A stretch of 64,000 nt of DNA from Hermatobates lingyangjiaoensis (taxonomy: Eukaryota > Arthropoda > Insecta > Hemiptera > Hermatobatidae): NCBI GenBank assembly GCA_026182355.1, contig JAPFBL010000371.1, positions 62,001 to 126,000 of the forward strand, written 5' to 3'. A model generated the notes under the pieces. The model was not told where the DNA came from. It was given only the letters and a program-made list of their open reading frames with translations, and did no database searches. Position 1 is the stretch's first letter. Each line of letters opens with the position of its first letter. This document shows, in pieces, positions 1-12,079 of the stretch. The translations under genes and the position numbers were made by a program.

Positions 1-700
1 GATATAAAAACTCTTTGTTTACCATAGGCTAAGAGATCACCTGCTATACTTGTCGAATTTTTTGTATTTTTTTACATTGTTTGTTTTACATTTGTTTACA
101 TTGACTTAGAAATTTTTTGAGCGAATCCACTGAGATAAAATTGATTTTATAAATGAACAATTTAAATTGTTTATTGAATTATATGAGATGTAAGAGGAAT
201 AATATTGTGCAGGAAAATGATAACACTCACTCAGAAAAAATTCGTATATATCTTATTTGACAAAGGGGAAGGAAAATGATCTTATTAAATACTAAGAAGC
301 TTATTATTATTATTATTTTAAAGATTAAAATTCCCAGTATGATAATTCTATAAAAGACCAAAAATGTAAATGGCAATTCATAATCTGAATCTTTCGTTTA
401 GAGATTAATAAATGTAATTATCGTACATCTTTAATTAACAAATCACCTTAAAACAACATTTTCTTCGCAGTTAAAGATGTTTTTCAGAGAAAAAAAGGGT
501 ATTTTCCTTTTTTAAATTTAATAATTTTACTTTAATATTGAATGTAGAAGGATCTCAAGTAAACGATGTAAGAAATCTACTGGCTGTTTGAACGAAAACC
601 ATTCTCTTGTAGGAGAATAAATCGTTTCAAGAAATGTTCACTTTGGTTTTTCAAAAATGTTATTACTGCTGTAGTTATACTAATGCAATTATTTGCAAAT
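1..700 (+). repeat. Left arm of a long diverged inverted repeat (partner 18590-19515)
   Basis: Read on the minus strand, 18590-19515 matches this stretch in the same order over nearly its whole length, with many substitutions and an extra internal segment near 18965-19290 in the partner. Landmarks shared by both arms include the words TTTACATTGACTT, AAACGATGTAAGAAAT, CTCTTGTAGGAGA and ATTACTGCTGTAGTTATACT. A third, more diverged partial copy lies at about 21400-21650 in the orientation of the 18.6-kb copy. No coding capacity or terminal structure is recognisable, so this is an unclassified dispersed repeat. Its true left end may lie outside the window. Confidence 0.75.
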
Positions 701-869
701 AATAAATTATTTGTGATGTACAAAAATGAGCTTATAAATTGATATGTCCTTCAATCACTATCTGTACTACCTCAGGAATGATAGGCTAATAATTATATCC
801 CATTTAGATGTTTACGTTATGTTTAAATGAGACGTTATGTTTTATATACTCAAGAAATTTGACATTAAG

Positions 870-1041
870 TTACTTATAGTAAAGTAGAGTGTAGGCCACT
901 CCAGATTTTTTGTATTAAAATCAGTAGAAAATAAAAAAGTAATTTATTAAAAATCAAATTTTTTCATAATTTAGAATAGAATAGAGTTTACTGAAAAAAG
1001 CCTAGAGTGGTCTACATATAACTTTTCTATAAGTAATCATA
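870..1041. mobile_element. Small MITE-like inverted repeat
   Basis: The left end (TTACTTATAGTAAAGTAGAG, then TGTAGGCCACTC) and the reverse complement of the right end (TTACTTATAGAAAAGTTATA, then TGTAGACCACTC) match over about 35 bp, enclosing an A/T-rich core of about 100 bp without coding potential. A single end of the same family (CTAGAGTGGTCTACACTCAA) occurs at about 21187-21230. A terminal-inverted-repeat MITE is the simplest reading. No clean target duplication could be assigned, so the superfamily is unknown. Confidence 0.55.
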
Positions 1042-1235
1042 TTGTTAAATTCGTTGATAATCAATTGAGTTTTTGTGTTATTTTAATATGACTATTATGA
1101 TGATGTTATATATCTATACTTGTAAAGTATCAAAGATATAGCTAATATATTTAATGATTGCATTTATTCTATTGTATTAGAATATTACATGAATATTTCA
1201 TCAGTTAGAACAGTTTTCAAATCATTGATCTAACT

Positions 1236-1886
1236 CAGGGTTGTCCAAACTTTATGTGGACGCGGGCCGCATTCGGCAAGGAAATTAGATCGCGGGCCGT
1301 AGTACCAGATGTAAAGTAAAACACGTACATGTAAATGAATCTTCATATTTATCATAAAAACATATATTATCATAAAAATATAATTGACAAGTATGGATAA
1401 GAATCAACCCTTAAATATATTCGTTAAAAATATTTAAGGAAGTATGTACAACGGTACAGTTTACTTAAAATTCAGTAGAATGGCTATGCGTGCATTTTGG
1501 AAGTCAGCTTCTCTGTGTCAATGTCAACTGAGGTTAAGGCTAAACGAAGGCAGGCTTCGAGAGATGTTTGATTAAGTAGATTCTTTTCTTTGGATTTAAT
1601 CGACTTCATTGCGGAAAATGCTGCTCTACAAAGGTAGTACACTGCCAAACATTGACAGCAAGTGCAATCCAAAACGGGTTAAATTAGGATAATGCTCTTC
1701 AGAAAGAAGAGGCCAAAATTGAGTGATTGGCAGTGTAGCTTTGCTTAATAACAATTTTTTCGAATATAACTCAATAGATGTCTAAATAATAGTAATTTTT
1801 AAAAGTTTTCTAGAAGAGGCCGCGGGTCGCATTGAAGGGGGTCGCAGGCCGCATGCGGCCCGCGGGCTAGACTTTGGGCAACCCTG
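1236..1886 (-). mobile_element. Decayed hAT-type DNA transposon with 8-bp target duplication
   Basis: The element begins CAGGGTTGTCCAAAC and ends GTTGCCCAAAG-type on the other strand (reverse complement CAGGGTTGCCCAAAGTCTAG), giving terminal inverted repeats. It is flanked on both sides by the identical octamer ATCTAACT (1228-1235 and 1887-1894). An 8-bp duplication and CAG...G termini are diagnostic for the hAT superfamily. Both ends carry a GC-rich GCGGGCCGC-type subterminal stretch unlike the surrounding AT-rich DNA. The interior holds a fragment of transposase on the minus strand, annotated separately. At 651 bp the element is far too short to be autonomous. Confidence 0.88.
1484..1672 (-). 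pseudogene. hAT transposase C-terminal fragment
   Basis: A 62-residue open stretch on the minus strand lies inside the hAT element. Its centre reads AFSAMKSIKSKEKNLL and continues LEACLRLALTSVDIDTEKL. This resembles the C-terminal dimerisation region of animal hAT transposases, where an F-S-x-M-K-x-I-K-S-K segment is followed by a leucine-rich L-R-L-A helix. The identification comes from remembered family pattern, not a search. No DDE catalytic region is present and the reading frame is not continuous beyond this piece, so it is a relic with no expected activity. Confidence 0.65.
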
Positions 1887-1894
1887 ATCTAACT

Positions 1895-3217
1895 CATTAA
1901 TCATTGATCAATCAGGCAATTCTTATTATTAGGATCCACTGAGACTGATGAGAACTCGGTGAACTCGTGAGTAGCACTACCATACTTGACCTATCGAACT
2001 ACCATTTTAATTTCTAATATTACCTATAGATTTTAATTTCTTTATTCAGCTTCAAAGTTTCTCTCATTAGAATTATCGTTCATCTATATTGGTTTTTCGT
2101 ACGGTTTGCCAAAAATCTTATCCTCTTTGAAGCTATTGATTTCTTTCTTTCAAATAGAATGCTATGAAAAGTTCCGCCACTTCCAGACAGAGTCTGCATT
2201 ATTCATACGATGTTAATTACATCATACATAAGTTAAGAAAACAAATTACATTTAGATACTCTACATATTTAATAACTTCTCTTTTGAAGATATATCATTT
2301 TCTTGCAAATGTAAATTTAGTTGGATTGATTTTTTTAAACTAAATTAGTTAAGACATGGTGGTTGTATCATGCTTTTTTCTGCATATTCCTCAATTGTTG
2401 GTTTCACTATTTTTTTGTGGCATCAGTATATCAGACAGATGTTTTTCTTGAAATCAAAAAACTTTTTCTTAAATTGATTATTTGTAATCACAAACTGCTG
2501 ATTCTTGGATTTCTTTACGGAACTTGGTTGAACTGAAATCATTTCTTTCTTGAAGAGGTTTCGAACAGTTGAATGTTTTAATGAGTCTACAGTTAGATCA
2601 GCTCTATGAAGGTATTTATTGGTAATTAAATTATCAAATGTGTGTTGGTGCAAATAATTGCTGACTTATATGGTCCTGATGATATCTGGTTGAACCAAAA
2701 GTGATCGTTTCCTTGAAGAAGTTCTTAACACTTGAAGGTGTGGCACCTCCCTCAACATGGTTAGTATTTCTGGGAAGGTAGAGAAGGGTGGTTGTACCCC
2801 TCCAAATGGCTAGAAATGGAATTTTAATTGAGAATTCCAGGAGTGGCGCCGGCCAACTTGACTTATTGTTTGTCCCACAACCCCATCTCGCCTTCCCACA
2901 CCCCCAAAACGCCACCCCCAACTTATTGCCTCGACCCCTGTGCTCTTTATATCAGCCATCCTCCAACCCTCATCATTCTCATAATATTGGACCTTACCCT
3001 CCGCCAACCAAACTCGAAAATTCCCTACTCCTTCAGCTTCCATTCTGACGTCGCAATTATATTCGACCTAATTTTAAAATAATATCCATCTCATATTGAA
3101 AAATAAAAGAAATATTAAATTTTTTTTTTCAAAATATGATCACATTTTTTTGGGATTGTAGAAGCATTTAATTTAATGCATTATTGCATAAGGCAAAAAA
3201 TGTCATATAATATGAAA
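1895..3217. other. Unclassified non-coding stretch with a diverged internal repeat
   Basis: No gene is recognised. Two similar segments occur about 155 bp apart (around 2540-2600 and 2695-2750), both containing a TTGAAGA-GTT-AACA-TTGAA pattern; on the minus strand they read as related short peptides (VRNLFKKEMIS and VKNFFKETITF). At 2870-3040 there is an unusual C-rich pyrimidine tract. The duplicated peptides hint at a decayed repeat-containing coding sequence, but this is too weak to name. Confidence 0.3.
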
Positions 3218-3230
3218 AATGAACTATGTA

Positions 3231-3551
3231 GGTTAGGTTGTAGTGGCAGTCCCACAAGGGAACACACGTAGGCCAAGCATTGGCCCTTTGTGATACCACA
3301 CAATGAAGATTGATTCTACAGTGGAAGTCCTAAATTTTGCCTAACTCAAATGTATTTAGAGTAGGGATCTTTAACGAGTACCTGACATCACACAGGCTCG
3401 GGACCGACGGTTTAACGTCCTTCTTCATCAAACGACGTGCTCAGATTTATTCACCCCCCGCGTGAATAAATCGAGGGCCAGGTGAGGATCGAACCCCGGT
3501 CCTATCAGTTCAGAGGTGAGCACGTAACCACTGAGCTAGCCTGGCCCCATC
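3231..3551 (-). mobile_element. tRNA-derived SINE, copy 1, with 13-bp target duplication
   Basis: Read on the minus strand, the 5' head (3548 downward) is tRNA-like: A box TAGCTCAGTGG and B box GGTTCGATCC, the internal RNA polymerase III promoter. A body of about 160 bp and a 3' end of about 75 bp ending in CAACCTAACCTA follow. The insertion is flanked by AATGAACTATGTA at 3218-3230 and 3552-3564. The 3' domain contains a GGCCAA-TGC-TTGGCC stem-loop and matches the 3' end of the LINE at 31642-36944. The same SINE is at 55693-56012 and, degraded, at 46255-46560. The tRNA-like head is too diverged downstream to be a functional tRNA gene. Confidence 0.9.
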
Positions 3552-3564
3552 AATGAACTATGTA

Positions 3565-4355
3565 CTTCCCAATCACATCTACAGCTGCCGAAACTTCTGT
3601 TTTAAACCTAAATATCATGCTAATGTTTCTTTTTGATTAAAATAAAGCCAAAAACATATATTTGTTTATTTTTCCATTTTTTTTCAAAATTCTTTAATAT
3701 ACCATAAAATTCTTAAGTATACCGGATCAGGTTAAATCCATTATGTTTATTTAAATATATTCATGTATTTATATACAAATTCATGAATTCTGTATTTCAA
3801 GTAAAAATATTTATAAAATCAATTTAGTAAAAAAAAAATTATTACATCCAATATAACTTACATTTTATTTTCGTAAATATATTTGCATATATGACATACA
3901 TATATGTTTGTTATTGTATTAATTTGTAACTAAAATTAATTTTATCTTAGTTATTGTTTTATATTAACAGATTGTTTATCAATCTGTTTACATTTATTTT
4001 ACGAATAATACTGTAAAGAAAGCGGGCATTTTTCATCATGAGATTAATTCAAATATCAACCTGAGTCCCTTAAAAAAAATATATATATTAAGAAATGTCA
4101 TTAATTGTTAGTTCAGGACTTGATTATACTTTTTTTTATATTTTTAATATGTTTAATTTCATGTTTTTATAGCCATTCGGAATTTAATTTAGTAGTAAAT
4201 ATGTAATATATGTACTTGTTCTGGTATCTAGTTGAGTACTAGAATCCCAAGAAGCTAGGTTATCTCAAACCAAATCATTGTATTATCTTGGATAATTATT
4301 ATATGCTATTATAATACAATCATACGCTGGAACATACGATTCATTCATCATATTA
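3565..4355. other. AT-rich stretch, nothing recognised
   Basis: Very AT-rich sequence with homopolymer runs and no open frame of note. No repeat boundary, RNA gene or motif could be supported here. Confidence 0.5.
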
Positions 4356-4359
4356 GAAA

Positions 4360-4815
4360 AAAGTGTTTTTGGTATGATGATTAAAAGGTGGAGTTATTAA
4401 AAACAAGTTGTATGTTACGATGATCAATAGATGGAGGTATTAAAAAAAATTGTTTGGTATGATAATCAATAGGTGGAAATTTTAGAAAAAGTCTATTTTA
4501 TGGTCGAAAGGCTAAAGGTACATAGCAGTAGATCAAAACAGGTATTAGAAAAAGTTGTTTGGTATGATAATCAATAGGTGGAGGTATTAGAAAAAAGTTG
4601 TGCAGTAAGATGACCAAAAGGCAAGAATATTAGAAAAAGTTGTTTGGTATGATAATCAATAGTTAGAGGTATTAGAAAAAAGTTGTGCAGTAAGATGACC
4701 AAAAGACAAGAATATTAGAAAAAGTTGTTTGGTATGATAATCAATAGGTAGAGGTATTAGAAAAAAGTTGTAAGATGACCAAAAGGCAAGAATATTAGAA
4801 AAAGTTGTTTGTTAT
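4360..4815 (+). repeat. Minisatellite, about 85-bp unit built from two half-units
   Basis: Tandem repeats of a compound unit: a half-unit containing TTGGTATGATAATCAATAGG followed by GGAGGTATTAGAAAAA, and a second half-unit containing TAAGATGACCAAAAGGCAAG followed by AATATTAGAAAAAGTTG. The regular 85-bp period is clear from about 4555 to 4802. The upstream part (4360-4555) holds more diverged half-units. Both halves share the GGTATNATGA/AAGATGAC - AA-AGG - TATTAGAAAAA skeleton, so the 85-mer probably arose by duplication of an ancestral ~43-mer. Confidence 0.85.
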
Positions 4816-5428
4816 GGTGACCTGTTTAAGGTGAAATGTAAGAGTTTACCATGTTTGATTGACAAAATTAATAAAAAAATATTATGTTTTCCGAATTGAT
4901 TTTTGTATATATATTCATTGGAATTAATGACTGGAACAATTTTAAAACATGGAACATATAAACAAACAATAACTATTTACCGCTGTTTTGACCATTTTTT
5001 TTAAAGAAAAGAAAAAATATTATAATAAATCCATGGATTATTATATTTGTATGAATCGTAATACTAATAGAATAGTTAATTTATAATACAGTTAAGAAGG
5101 TCATTGTTATTGAATGTTCAAAGCCAGTTGAGGTAAACTTGGTTTCCATATTATAGAAATTTAAGTAAATTAATCTATTAGAGTTGGAAATTTGCTTGAA
5201 TTGATTTTTTTTTTTTTTGGAAGTACTCAAACTAAAAAAAAAGTTTGAGTATCAGGCGGAAATAATACCAAAAAAAAAAGTGGATGTTTAACTTGGAGTT
5301 TATCTGAAAAGGAGTAATTTGGTTTTTGAAAAAGAATGTAAGGCATTGAAAATGACTTATTAAAATGAAATGACGCAAAAGAGTTATTGGATTGTAGGCA
5401 AACGATTGGAATTCCTTGAAGAGTATAG

Positions 5429-5447
5429 CCCCCCCCCCCCCCCCCCA
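5429..5447 (+). repeat. Poly-C homopolymer tract
   Basis: A run of about 18 consecutive C residues in otherwise AT-rich DNA. Flanking sequence (CACCAAACACCACCTCC) is also C-rich. The open frame that crosses it (5416-5805) is partly an artefact of this low-complexity tract. Exact length is unreliable in any assembly. Confidence 0.8.
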
Positions 5448-8400
5448 CCAAACACCACCTCCTTCTCACTTCAGTAAAGAATATAAACGAAAAAGTTTTG
5501 CCACTCACTTTATCAAAGATATCAAAACCAAAGTAAATTGGCGCTTAATACTGGGGGTTGGTTTTAATATCGATTTGCCAAGAGTGAAACGAGAGATGAG
5601 GGAGAATGCAATTAAAGAAAGTTTGTGGCCGTTTGAAAGGGAAGAGTTAACAATTATTGGACAAGGTGGGCTAATCGATGTGGCCTATAGGGACTGGATA
5701 TCTCAGGCACAATTTATAACTCACCGAATAGTAACCAACGTCTCATACAAACCAACTGATTTTACCATCCAAAACCATTTCCTCTGGTATATTAGTTACC
5801 TTTAAAAAGGTTATCACATTTGAAAAAAAAAACCGCAAATAGGAATATTATCTGATTCAACATACGACCGTATTTTAATTAATATAACATTGAAATTGAT
5901 TTTTAATTATTGGAATTCATGTTTATTAAGAAAGTAGAATGTATGACTACTGCCAAACATGCAATACTTACATACAATTATTACAGTTTCATATATTAGC
6001 TGTAATATTACAGTTATATTACTCAGTGAAACATATTAAATAGTTATAGTGAAAAAACAGTTGATGGAGTATCAAAATAATGCACAATTTATACCATTGA
6101 TTCTCAAAGTGAACCATATGGACACCTGGGTGTACGAAGTAAATGTAATTTTGGAGTCCATGGAAAGGTGTTGAATATTCCCAACTAATTCACATACATA
6201 ACATAATACAAATAAGACAATATAAATACAAATTGTCAATATAACAAGATTTCACAATTTGTGAAATTTTCACGAATTTCACAAAGTCGTGAAATAACAA
6301 TCAATATATAATATAAAGAAATCTGGAGTAGCCTGCATTAAACTTACAAGGAAATGTAATACTCATTGGTACGAGTATTAATAATTAATTAATTGTTTTA
6401 TTTTTTTTTATTGTAGTTATTGTGTTGACGTAATATCAAACTTCCTAGTAAAGCTATCCAAAATTAGGAATAGCCCATTTAATGATTTCATTTGTTTTGC
6501 TGTTCTTATATCATTTTGTCAGTTGCAATATATTTTAAATAATTGGTCGAGATAAATTAGATAAGTTATTATTACTGTTAAACTGAGGGTCTGAGTTTCA
6601 ATATATTCATGCATATGGCAGCTAAATATGCTCCAATAAACTTTTCTTTCTTGTTTTTGATATCAGCGTTAGATTTTAAGTGCTTTAACACACTTTATAA
6701 TTGTATTTATATGATGTATATCTCACTCCTATTAGGTTTAGGTATTTTGATTGGTCAAAAATCTTCCCTAAGACGACTGCCTTGTTTCCCATACAATGTG
6801 AACGAACACGTCTGTTTCTTTCAGACAGTGCCTACATTTATCACATTATGTTAACTGCAGCTTCCATAAGTGTAGTTGATGGGAAAATATCTGGGTTTAA
6901 ATATTTTCAAGACTTTGGTCTAAGATTTGTTAATTAAGAACAAATCTAAGAACCTGTCAAATTCTGTAGGCTCTATTTATCATAAAAAGGTTCCAGAATC
7001 TATCACAAACTAAAATATTCACTTTATATTGCAAAACTTACAGTTTTGATTGTACAATAAAATCTGCATTTTTTTCCCAATTAGTACCGTTTCTTAGTTT
7101 TATAGTACTTCCAAAATTTAATCAATTAGAGTTAGTAGTTTGGAAGGGAAAATTGGCTAAAATCACATTTGCCCAAAAAAATGACTTTCTAATATTACTT
7201 ATTATATTGTTGCAGATTATAGTAATGTGTCCTAAGAACTATTGTAGCATCCCATTTCCTTTATTTATTTTGTAATTTATTTTTCTTTCTAATTTAAGAA
7301 TAGTAGTCCTTGTTGTTACGATTATGACGCAGGCCTAACTAAGTTGATCAAGTATATATTGTATCATGTAATTTATAAATGATTACTTTATTTATGGAGG
7401 GAAGATTGTAAGATTCTTCTAAAAATAGAATTTCTGAAGTTTATGTTTGATAAAATAACTACATTTGCCTGTTTAATTCTATTGACAGATGAATAATGCG
7501 AATGCATTTGAAAGGTACTTGATTGACAGAATGGCGTGTCAGAGGGTGCTGGGTGTTTTATTGGGGATTCTGATCAAGTATTTGTGCTATATAGGACAGG
7601 TGGCGTGGAGGAATTTGCAGGAGACGATATGAAGGTCCGACCACGCGAGGAATTCCTCCAGACATATTCCGCAAAGGCGTTCTACTTTCCTGTCCTTCAT
7701 ATTAATTGCTACTTACGCAAACATTATTCAACTACCCACTTTTTGTTCCTATCGTATTTTTTTTTATTAAATTTCCATTAAATAATTTATAACATTATCA
7801 ATGAGGAATTATTTAAATGTTTACATAGTGAATTGTGAATTCACCGAATCCCGATTAGAAAAAACATCTAATTTAATTATCTATATAAATAAATATATTA
7901 AATTGAAGAAAACACGGACTTATAAAACTTAAAATTACACAAAACACAATACAGTGGAAAGAGAAAATACCCACTTACTAAATTCAAAAAAAGAGGAACG
8001 CTTCACGATTTTGTGGGTCATCTTTGCGCAGAGACACGCTAATCTGACACGCAAAAGGGATGAAATAACAAACAATGTACTTACCATTACAAGAGGACAA
8101 TTTTAATCTTGAACCTGCCAACCATACAGTATAAAGCAAGGCGTACCATTGGATCTTGTTGTTAATGTACTTACCGCTACAACTGAACAACTTGAATATT
8201 GAACCTCTTAACCACTCAAGATTTTTTCCACATAATATTTTGATAATATTTTACTAAAGAATAAAAAGAACAGTAAATTGTCATTTCCAAGCCTTGTATA
8301 TTATACAATTACTTTAACAACCTAATTTTAAAAGTTATTTTTACAACTTGCTTGATAATTCTGATAATTTACTAATCGCAGTCCAATATAGTCATTCACA

Positions 8401-9320
8401 CTGATATGTCTGTATGCATTTTATCTAAAACTGGGATTCTAGAAAGCTGCATACCAGTTATGTTGCCTATCTTCAATGATATACAAGTTAGCTATTTGGT
8501 AGACAACATTGGTATATAAGTTGGGGAATCCACTACTCGTATTTAGTTTAGATATTGAAGGAATTCAGGCCCCGTAAGTAACTGATACATGCTGGAGCAA
8601 TTCTGCTGCGAAAGTTTAACGATCACCTTTAATGTGATTCAAGGAAAACAACCTAACCATCACCCTTGTATGTCCATCTGTTTATATCATTTCTTGAATT
8701 AGCCTGGTTAAATAGTACAATAATAGATATAATGAATAGTACTTCTTGTTTTTTTTCATTTCTTATTGTGGTTTGAACAAAAATAGTAAATTAATGCCCT
8801 ATTCAATTGATCTAATGTACTATTAAAAGATAACATACTTAACAAAAAAATTGATTTTCTTTTCAAATTGACTCTCGCATGTATAACATTTATATTTTGT
8901 GCACAAATTTTAACACTTTACGCCAACAATGCAGGTTAAAAACCCTTTAATGTAAGTTAGAAAACGCAAAGTTAGGTCCATAGGTTACGGGTTTCTGAAT
9001 TTATAGCTGTTCTTACAGGGGCTACAAATTATTTCTTTCACATCTTTAAAATAATACCATGTGAATTATAAAACTTGGTAATAAAATTAATAAAATATAG
9101 CTACAATATTAACTAAATTTTAGCTATATTAAACTACATTATGCTCAATATTGATAATTTCTTTACTAAATTATTAAAATGTAGCTAAAATATTAATTAT
9201 ATTTTATGATAATTAATATGGTAAGACTTTGATACTATTTGAGTGTTTTTAAAGAAAATTTTATGTTAAAATACTTCTATTAGAATCAATTTGTTATATT
9301 ATATCGAATCCATAGATCAG
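5448..9320. other. Long non-coding stretch, no gene recognised
   Basis: Only short chance open frames occur (for example 5416-5805, 6609-6854 and 7536-7781). None has a recognisable domain, a sustained codon bias or splice-site context that supports an exon. At about 8080-8210 two diverged copies of a TGTACTTACC-centred ~90-bp segment lie in tandem. Otherwise AT-rich sequence without identified elements. Confidence 0.45.
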
Positions 9321-9324
9321 TAGA

Positions 9325-9725
9325 TACTGAGGTAAATGGATAAATCGAAGTCTAATTACATAAAAAAGAAGATTTTTTTATTGTAAGCGTTTTGAACACT
9401 TCGTGTTTATCATCAGGTAAACTTCTATAAGGCTACAGACAGTTACTTACTGACTCCATAAACACAGCAGTACAAAAGTTTAGCAGTAGTAGATCCGTGA
9501 TCTGGAACTGCTAATTACAACGTGCACTGCAGTGCGCGGAAAGAATCGTTGGTTGTTCTACAATACAAATTACAAATTAAAAGTTACGAAAAAAACAGGC
9601 CGTGTATAAAATAAAATGAAAAAAATGAATGATATATCTCAAATAAAGGAGTAGAGGAATGACCCGAGAAGAAAAAGCTTTTTTCTATGCCTGGAAACTG
9701 ATTTATCCATTTACTCCAGTATGAG
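9325..9725 (-). mobile_element. PLE-like terminal unit (same family as 59331-59880)
   Basis: The left part (9325-9425) is a diverged copy of 59331-59430, with ACTGAGGTAAATGGATAAA near the outside and TCATCAGGTAAACTTC inside. The right edge (9695-9725) carries the inverted counterpart TTTATCCATTTACTCCAGTA. A second repeat family (9450-9560) with TGCACTGCAGTGCGCGGAAA lies inside and has inverted partners at 10555-10665. The minus-strand hammerhead-like motif at 9381-9420 is annotated separately. The overall layout is that of an inverted, internally decayed PLE end. Confidence 0.55.
9381..9420 (-). ncRNA. Hammerhead-like motif (degenerate)
   Basis: On the minus strand the order is C-T-G-A-T-G-A, one extra T, a hairpin of AAACAC/GTGTT type with a GAA loop, then C-AAAA-C-G-C. 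The equivalent position in the copies at 59381 and 59786 reads GAAACGCG, so here the conserved G12 of the core appears lost. Relationship to the other copies is clear; catalytic competence is unlikely. Confidence 0.5.
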
Positions 9726-10554
9726 TAAATACAACACAATTATGAATCGTACAACTAATGAGTTTAGTAGCACCAAACAGCGAGTTACCATCAGTTAGTG
9801 AAGGAATGATTTATGTATTCCAGGCAAATAACTTAATCTTAGCGGCTGTAATGCTGAATGAAATTGTCTTTTAAAAGCAAAAGAGGGGAGGGAAATAATT
9901 AAACAAGAAATGAGGAAAATAAAGGAAGGGGTAATTGAGTTGGATTTATGTGTTGAGAGGGTGAGGGAGTGGACTAGTGTTTTAGCGTTGTTGGCTTTGA
10001 TTAGTGGGGCTGAGAAAGGGTTAATTATATGAATAAGAGAGAGCAGGTTCACAAATCGACTGATAATGCAGTGGACAGTGGTCACAGGGGAATTCAAACA
10101 ATACCAGACAAGTGGTCATTCAACACTACATCCGCGCTATCGCGGGTATTTCTTCATCCAACATCCATCACAGTGATTCCATCTAATTTATTCGTCAGGA
10201 TATTCAATATCTAAACAAAAAACTCTAATGATGTAAGTCAGCTTTTTTTTTTCTTTTTGACTGAATCAATGAGAATGAGTGGGTATATTTATAAAAAGAA
10301 AAAAATAAACCGATTATGGATAAAAGTTGAGAGCAACGTGATCCAATGTACAGTCGTGTCACGAGGAGCTACATTGTTAACAGTAAAGTTATTCACTATT
10401 ATTATTTAAACATCATTTAGTTATATCTTTTTCTAAAAGTTTTCCTTATTTTATCAATTAGCATTACAAACTAAACAGTCAAAAAAAAAATATACAAAAA
10501 ATACAACCGTAAGAATAGTAACTGTATTCTAACTTCGAAAAAACTGTCGTCCAA

Positions 10555-10665
10555 CGACCAACGACCAACGATTCTTTCCGCGCACTGTTGTGCACGTTGT
10601 ATTAGCAGTTCCAGGTCACGGACCTACTACTGCTGAATTATTGTCCTGCTGTGGTGGTGGGGTCA
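10555..10665 (+). repeat. Dispersed repeat copy (inverted partner 9450-9560)
   Basis: Matches the reverse complement of 9450-9560: the shared core is GCGCACTGTTGTGCACGTTG, followed by a GCAGTTCCAGGTCACGGACC stretch and TACTGCTGAATT. Two more copies are at 47465-47610 (plus) and 54885-55010 (minus), all with a near-palindromic GTGCACTACAGTGCGC-like centre. No coding sequence; probably a terminal or 3' UTR piece of a retroelement family, unclassified. Confidence 0.65.
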
Positions 10666-10669
10666 GTAA

Positions 10670-11150
10670 GTAAATGTCTGTACTTTTTTCTTTTTTTTCT
10701 TTTTTTTTTTATTATGTGGTTCGTCCGTTTACGTCATTTTGTGGTCGTTTGGTCTCATTGTGTCGTGTCTTGTCAGGCTTTTTCAAGGGTTTGGCCTTCT
10801 ATTTTAATAACAGCTTCTAATGTGGATGTGTTTGGGGAATTACTTGGGATAAGCTTTGGATAAGGGGGTTTGGATGGGTTGGAATTTTTGTGTCCCTCTT
10901 TGGTCACCAGTCTACTCGTGAATTGGAGCTGTCGTGGTACATTGACATGTCATATATCTATTGTGTGAGAATTAAAAGGCACAAAATTTTCATGGGCCCT
11001 AAAAAATTTGACTTAGTCAAGACAAGATTCCACAAATTGAATTTAGTTTTGCTTATTTTTTTTATCTATGCAAATAAAAAAATTGTTTTGTCTGTAAATT
11101 GCTGGGAACTGACTCATTTCAAGTTTTTTTTACGTTTCATACATTAGAAA
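10670..11150. other. Non-coding stretch, nothing recognised
   Basis: T-rich sequence with short chance open frames (10651-10863 and 10890-11147) lacking any recognisable domain. No element boundary seen. Confidence 0.4.
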
Positions 11151-11192
11151 AATCGAATCCACCCTTAGAAAAGTTTCCGTCTGTCCGTTTGT

Positions 11193-11485
11193 CCGTAAAA
11201 TTTTGTCGCAAGTAAACTCAGCCACCATAAGACATAGCAAGCTGAAACTTTCACACTAGATTTTGTATCTTTAACTTAAAATATAGACTCTAAATTTATT
11301 GGTAATTCAACGTAGAAACGAAGCTATAGACGTTTAAAGCAAAAACGTTTGTCAGAAGTATACTCAGCTACTGTGAGTCATCGCGAGCTGAAACTTTGAC
11401 ACTAGATTTGTGTATGTCTAACTTAAAATATAAGATTTGAATGGATTGAAAATTCAAAGAAGTGAAGTTATGCATGTTTAAGCTG
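11193..11485 (+). repeat. Two tandem diverged copies of a ~145-bp repeat
   Basis: 11193-11347 and 11348-11485 align with one another: both contain AGCTGAAACTTT, CACTAGAT, TAACTTAAAATATA and AATTCAA in the same order and at similar spacing. A CTGTCCGTTTGTCCGT leader precedes the first copy. No coding content. The family resembles widespread invertebrate satellite-like dispersed repeats, but no assignment can be made. Confidence 0.7.
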
Positions 11486-12079
11486 TATTTTGCTAACTTC
11501 ACACACAGGTTTATTTGGAAAATACACGGGTGTACTAAGTAGATATTGTCAGTTGATTTTCATTTTATTCCCGTATGTGAATATATTGGATATTTCAGCT
11601 TATTGACAAGGTATTTCCTAGAGCTCAGGATGAACTATCTATGCAGCATTAATGGCTTTGTGTTTGAGCAATTCTCAACTCTTACTATGAACAGGCAATA
11701 AAAGGCAACAAACAAGTTCTTATGCTCAATAAATCCGTGGAAAGAACTTACAAGTCAGTAATAAGAGTGATTAGTGATGAAGCAGTTCATTATCTAACTG
11801 AATTTCTTAACTCCCTGACTTCTCCTAGACTGCCCATGAGTAAAAACTTAAAGTTGGAGCACAAATTATGCTGTGATTTATTGGTAGTAACAAATTTCAT
11901 GCTACAAAACTTGAGTGCCCAGAAATGTGCAAAAAGACAATACGCTGACTACTAAATCAGGTATCGGGGAATGTTTTTCCATGTAAAAAGTCAAAAAAAC
12001 TAAATATTTCCCAACGTATTTGGGTTAAATACATGCATATTGTTAATACTACTGAGGTTAGTATGATTTATACTAGAAA

